Shown here: piece by piece, positions 63,150 through 64,000 of the stretch | Layout of the letters: each line of letters begins with the position of its first letter | How positions within the stretch are numbered: position 1 is the first letter of the stretch | Source of the DNA: UBA4416 sp044238845 | GTDB taxonomy: Bacteria > Bacteroidota > Bacteroidia > B-17B0 > Aurantibacillaceae | Assembly: GCA_044238845.1 (NCBI GenBank) | Contig: JBIICN010000011.1 | Coordinates: 33,377-97,376, forward strand | Direction: 5' to 3' | DNA length: 64,000 nt | Position numbers and translations under genes: made by a program | Notes under the pieces: generated by a model | The model's database searches: none | The model's input: only the letters and a program-made list of their open reading frames with translations | What the model was told of the DNA's origin: nothing

Positions 63150-63576
63150 ATTTAGCCTTATTAACTTTTTTACAATCTGGAAAAATTACAATATCACACA
63201 AATCTGGTAAATCTTCGATATGTCCTTCTTTATCTTGAGCTTTTAAATTTGTTAAACAAATTTTAGTTGCTAATTTTTTCTTTTTAGTCAAAAAATCAAT
63301 TGTTTTTTTAGGAAATGTATTTCCCTCAACAGGAGCTTGAAAGGTGGTTTTATCTTCTTTATATAAAATAGTAAAGCTTTTAATGGCTTGTTCATGAGGA
63401 TTACCATATCGATCAAAGGCAATCACTTTGTATTCAGTTTCATCAAAAGCTGCTTTTATAAATAATTTCTCTTTTTCAATTTTAATAGTTTTCACACCTT
63501 CTTTTTCTTGGCTCCAAGAGATGGATGACGTAAAAATGAAAGAAAAGAATAATCCGTTGAGTAATGTTTTTTTCAA
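63148..63576 (-). CDS. Small secreted protein of unknown function
   Basis: The 142-residue protein has a signal peptide (MKKTLLNGLFFSFIFTSSIS before WSQEK). The mature part has two blocks of strand-like text (EYKVIAFDRYGNPHEQAIKS, KSFTILYKEDKTTFQAPVEG) and no known motif. The start is TTG at 63576, immediately after the TAA of the upstream gene (63577-63579), so the two are translated in tandem. The 3' end is in a shared terminator. Confidence 0.75.
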   Translation of the reverse strand: MKKTLLNGLFFSFIFTSSISWSQEKEGVKTIKIEKEKLFIKAAFDETEYKVIAFDRYGNPHEQAIKSFTILYKEDKTTFQAPVEGNTFPKKTIDFLTKKKKLATKICLTNLKAQDKEGHIEDLPDLCDIVIFPDCKKVNKAK

Positions 63577-63990
63577 TTAATTTGCGTTTAGTTTTTGTTC
63601 AATAAATAGAATTGCATCAGTTACTGAAACGTTTGGCTCTTTTACTTTCTTTAATGTATTTAAAGATTGTTTTAGTGTCGCTTCGTCAATTTCTGCTTCC
63701 ATTTCTTGTATAACGGTAAACGCTTCAAAAGATACAAGAAAATCTTTATCGGCAATTAAATTGATAAAAAATGCATAATCTTTACTAAAATCTAAACCTG
63801 TTTCCCAACAAGAAGCTATAATTAGGGCTTTTTGAGCTGAATTTTTAGTTTTTGTAATAGCACTTAATATAAAGGCTTGGGCATTATTTTCTTTCAAAAA
63901 TTTTAAGGCTTCATCTTTTTCTTCGCGAGTTGATTTGCTACTCACTAACACTGTTACTGCATCAGCAGAATTTGTGTCTTTTTTAGACAT
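63577..63990 (-). CDS. Helical (HEAT-like) hypothetical protein
   Basis: The 137-residue protein is entirely helical in prediction by eye, with repeated helix pairs (ALKFLKENNAQAFILSAITK, AQKALIIASCWETGLDFSKD, FEAFTVIQEMEAEIDEATLK), resembling a small HEAT- or armadillo-type fold. It has no signal peptide. It is the upstream member of a tandem pair, with the secreted protein starting at its stop codon. Function unknown; the ATG at 63990 is 10 bases from the window end. Confidence 0.75.
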   Translation of the reverse strand: MSKKDTNSADAVTVLVSSKSTREEKDEALKFLKENNAQAFILSAITKTKNSAQKALIIASCWETGLDFSKDYAFFINLIADKDFLVSFEAFTVIQEMEAEIDEATLKQSLNTLKKVKEPNVSVTDAILFIEQKLNAN

Positions 63991-64000
63991 TCCTTCAGAA

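Overview
The window is about 33% GC by eye and reads as the chromosome of a Bacteroidota bacterium. Evidence: a PorX-type response regulator (PglZ), a PorE-like TPR/propeller/OmpA protein and a type IX secretion (T9SS) C-terminal signal; a SusC/FepA-type TonB-dependent receptor; a fused alpha/beta 2-oxoacid dehydrogenase E1; a long-form GAPDH; a BrxA/B bacilliredoxin; and several TAnnTTTG -7 boxes in place of sigma70 sites. I could not assign a genus. I see no rRNA, tRNA, CRISPR array or intact transposase.

Region 1 (1-5.7 kb, minus strand) is accessory. It holds four paralogous genes sharing a short leader; three carry the DUF4157/eCIS-core domain with an HEAWH motif and short EEEEPLQGKF repeats. 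The third and fourth share a C-terminal domain whose motifs (GExH, a downstream Glu, R..(V/M)M, GxxH) resemble the TIKI/EreA/ChaN hydrolase superfamily. They look like cargo or toxins of an extracellular contractile injection system whose structural genes are not in the window. All four start with TTG or GTG. A TPR lipoprotein follows.

Region 2 (5.8-23.6 kb) is also accessory. A membrane-anchored GH18-like protein that has lost its catalytic glutamate precedes a six-gene overlapping operon (8048-21044): TM-TrkA_N-RyR protein, TIR protein with three TIR/DUF4062-like modules, nSTAND1 ATPase with TM, coiled coil and WD40, TonB-dependent receptor with a TPR-like N-terminus, SAM methyltransferase, and an ATP/ADP-translocase-like transporter fused to a HEAT-like domain. 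It joins nucleotide-centred conflict domains to what looks like a two-membrane uptake route, and is my best candidate for an undescribed system. A convergent methyltransferase and a TPR-SpoIIE phosphatase follow.

Region 3 (24-64 kb) is mostly core: CDF transporter, CCA-adding enzyme, pyrE, NUDIX and LacI regulator, dihydrolipoyl dehydrogenase, ferredoxin and ferredoxin reductase, AcpH, RsmE, PorX, DnaB, a TPR histidine kinase, formimidoylglutamase, E1 fusion, RarA, MurB, bacilliredoxin, an outer-membrane pair, the PorE-like protein, GAPDH, 3-hydroxyacyl-CoA dehydrogenase, GcvH, VanZ-like protein and thioredoxin reductase, with small secreted hypotheticals between them. Intergenic palindromic elements (28.35, 28.74, 33.78-33.95, 35.69 kb) look like dispersed repeats. 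Non-ATG starts are unusually common (about 12 of 57 genes, mostly TTG, one apparently ATT).
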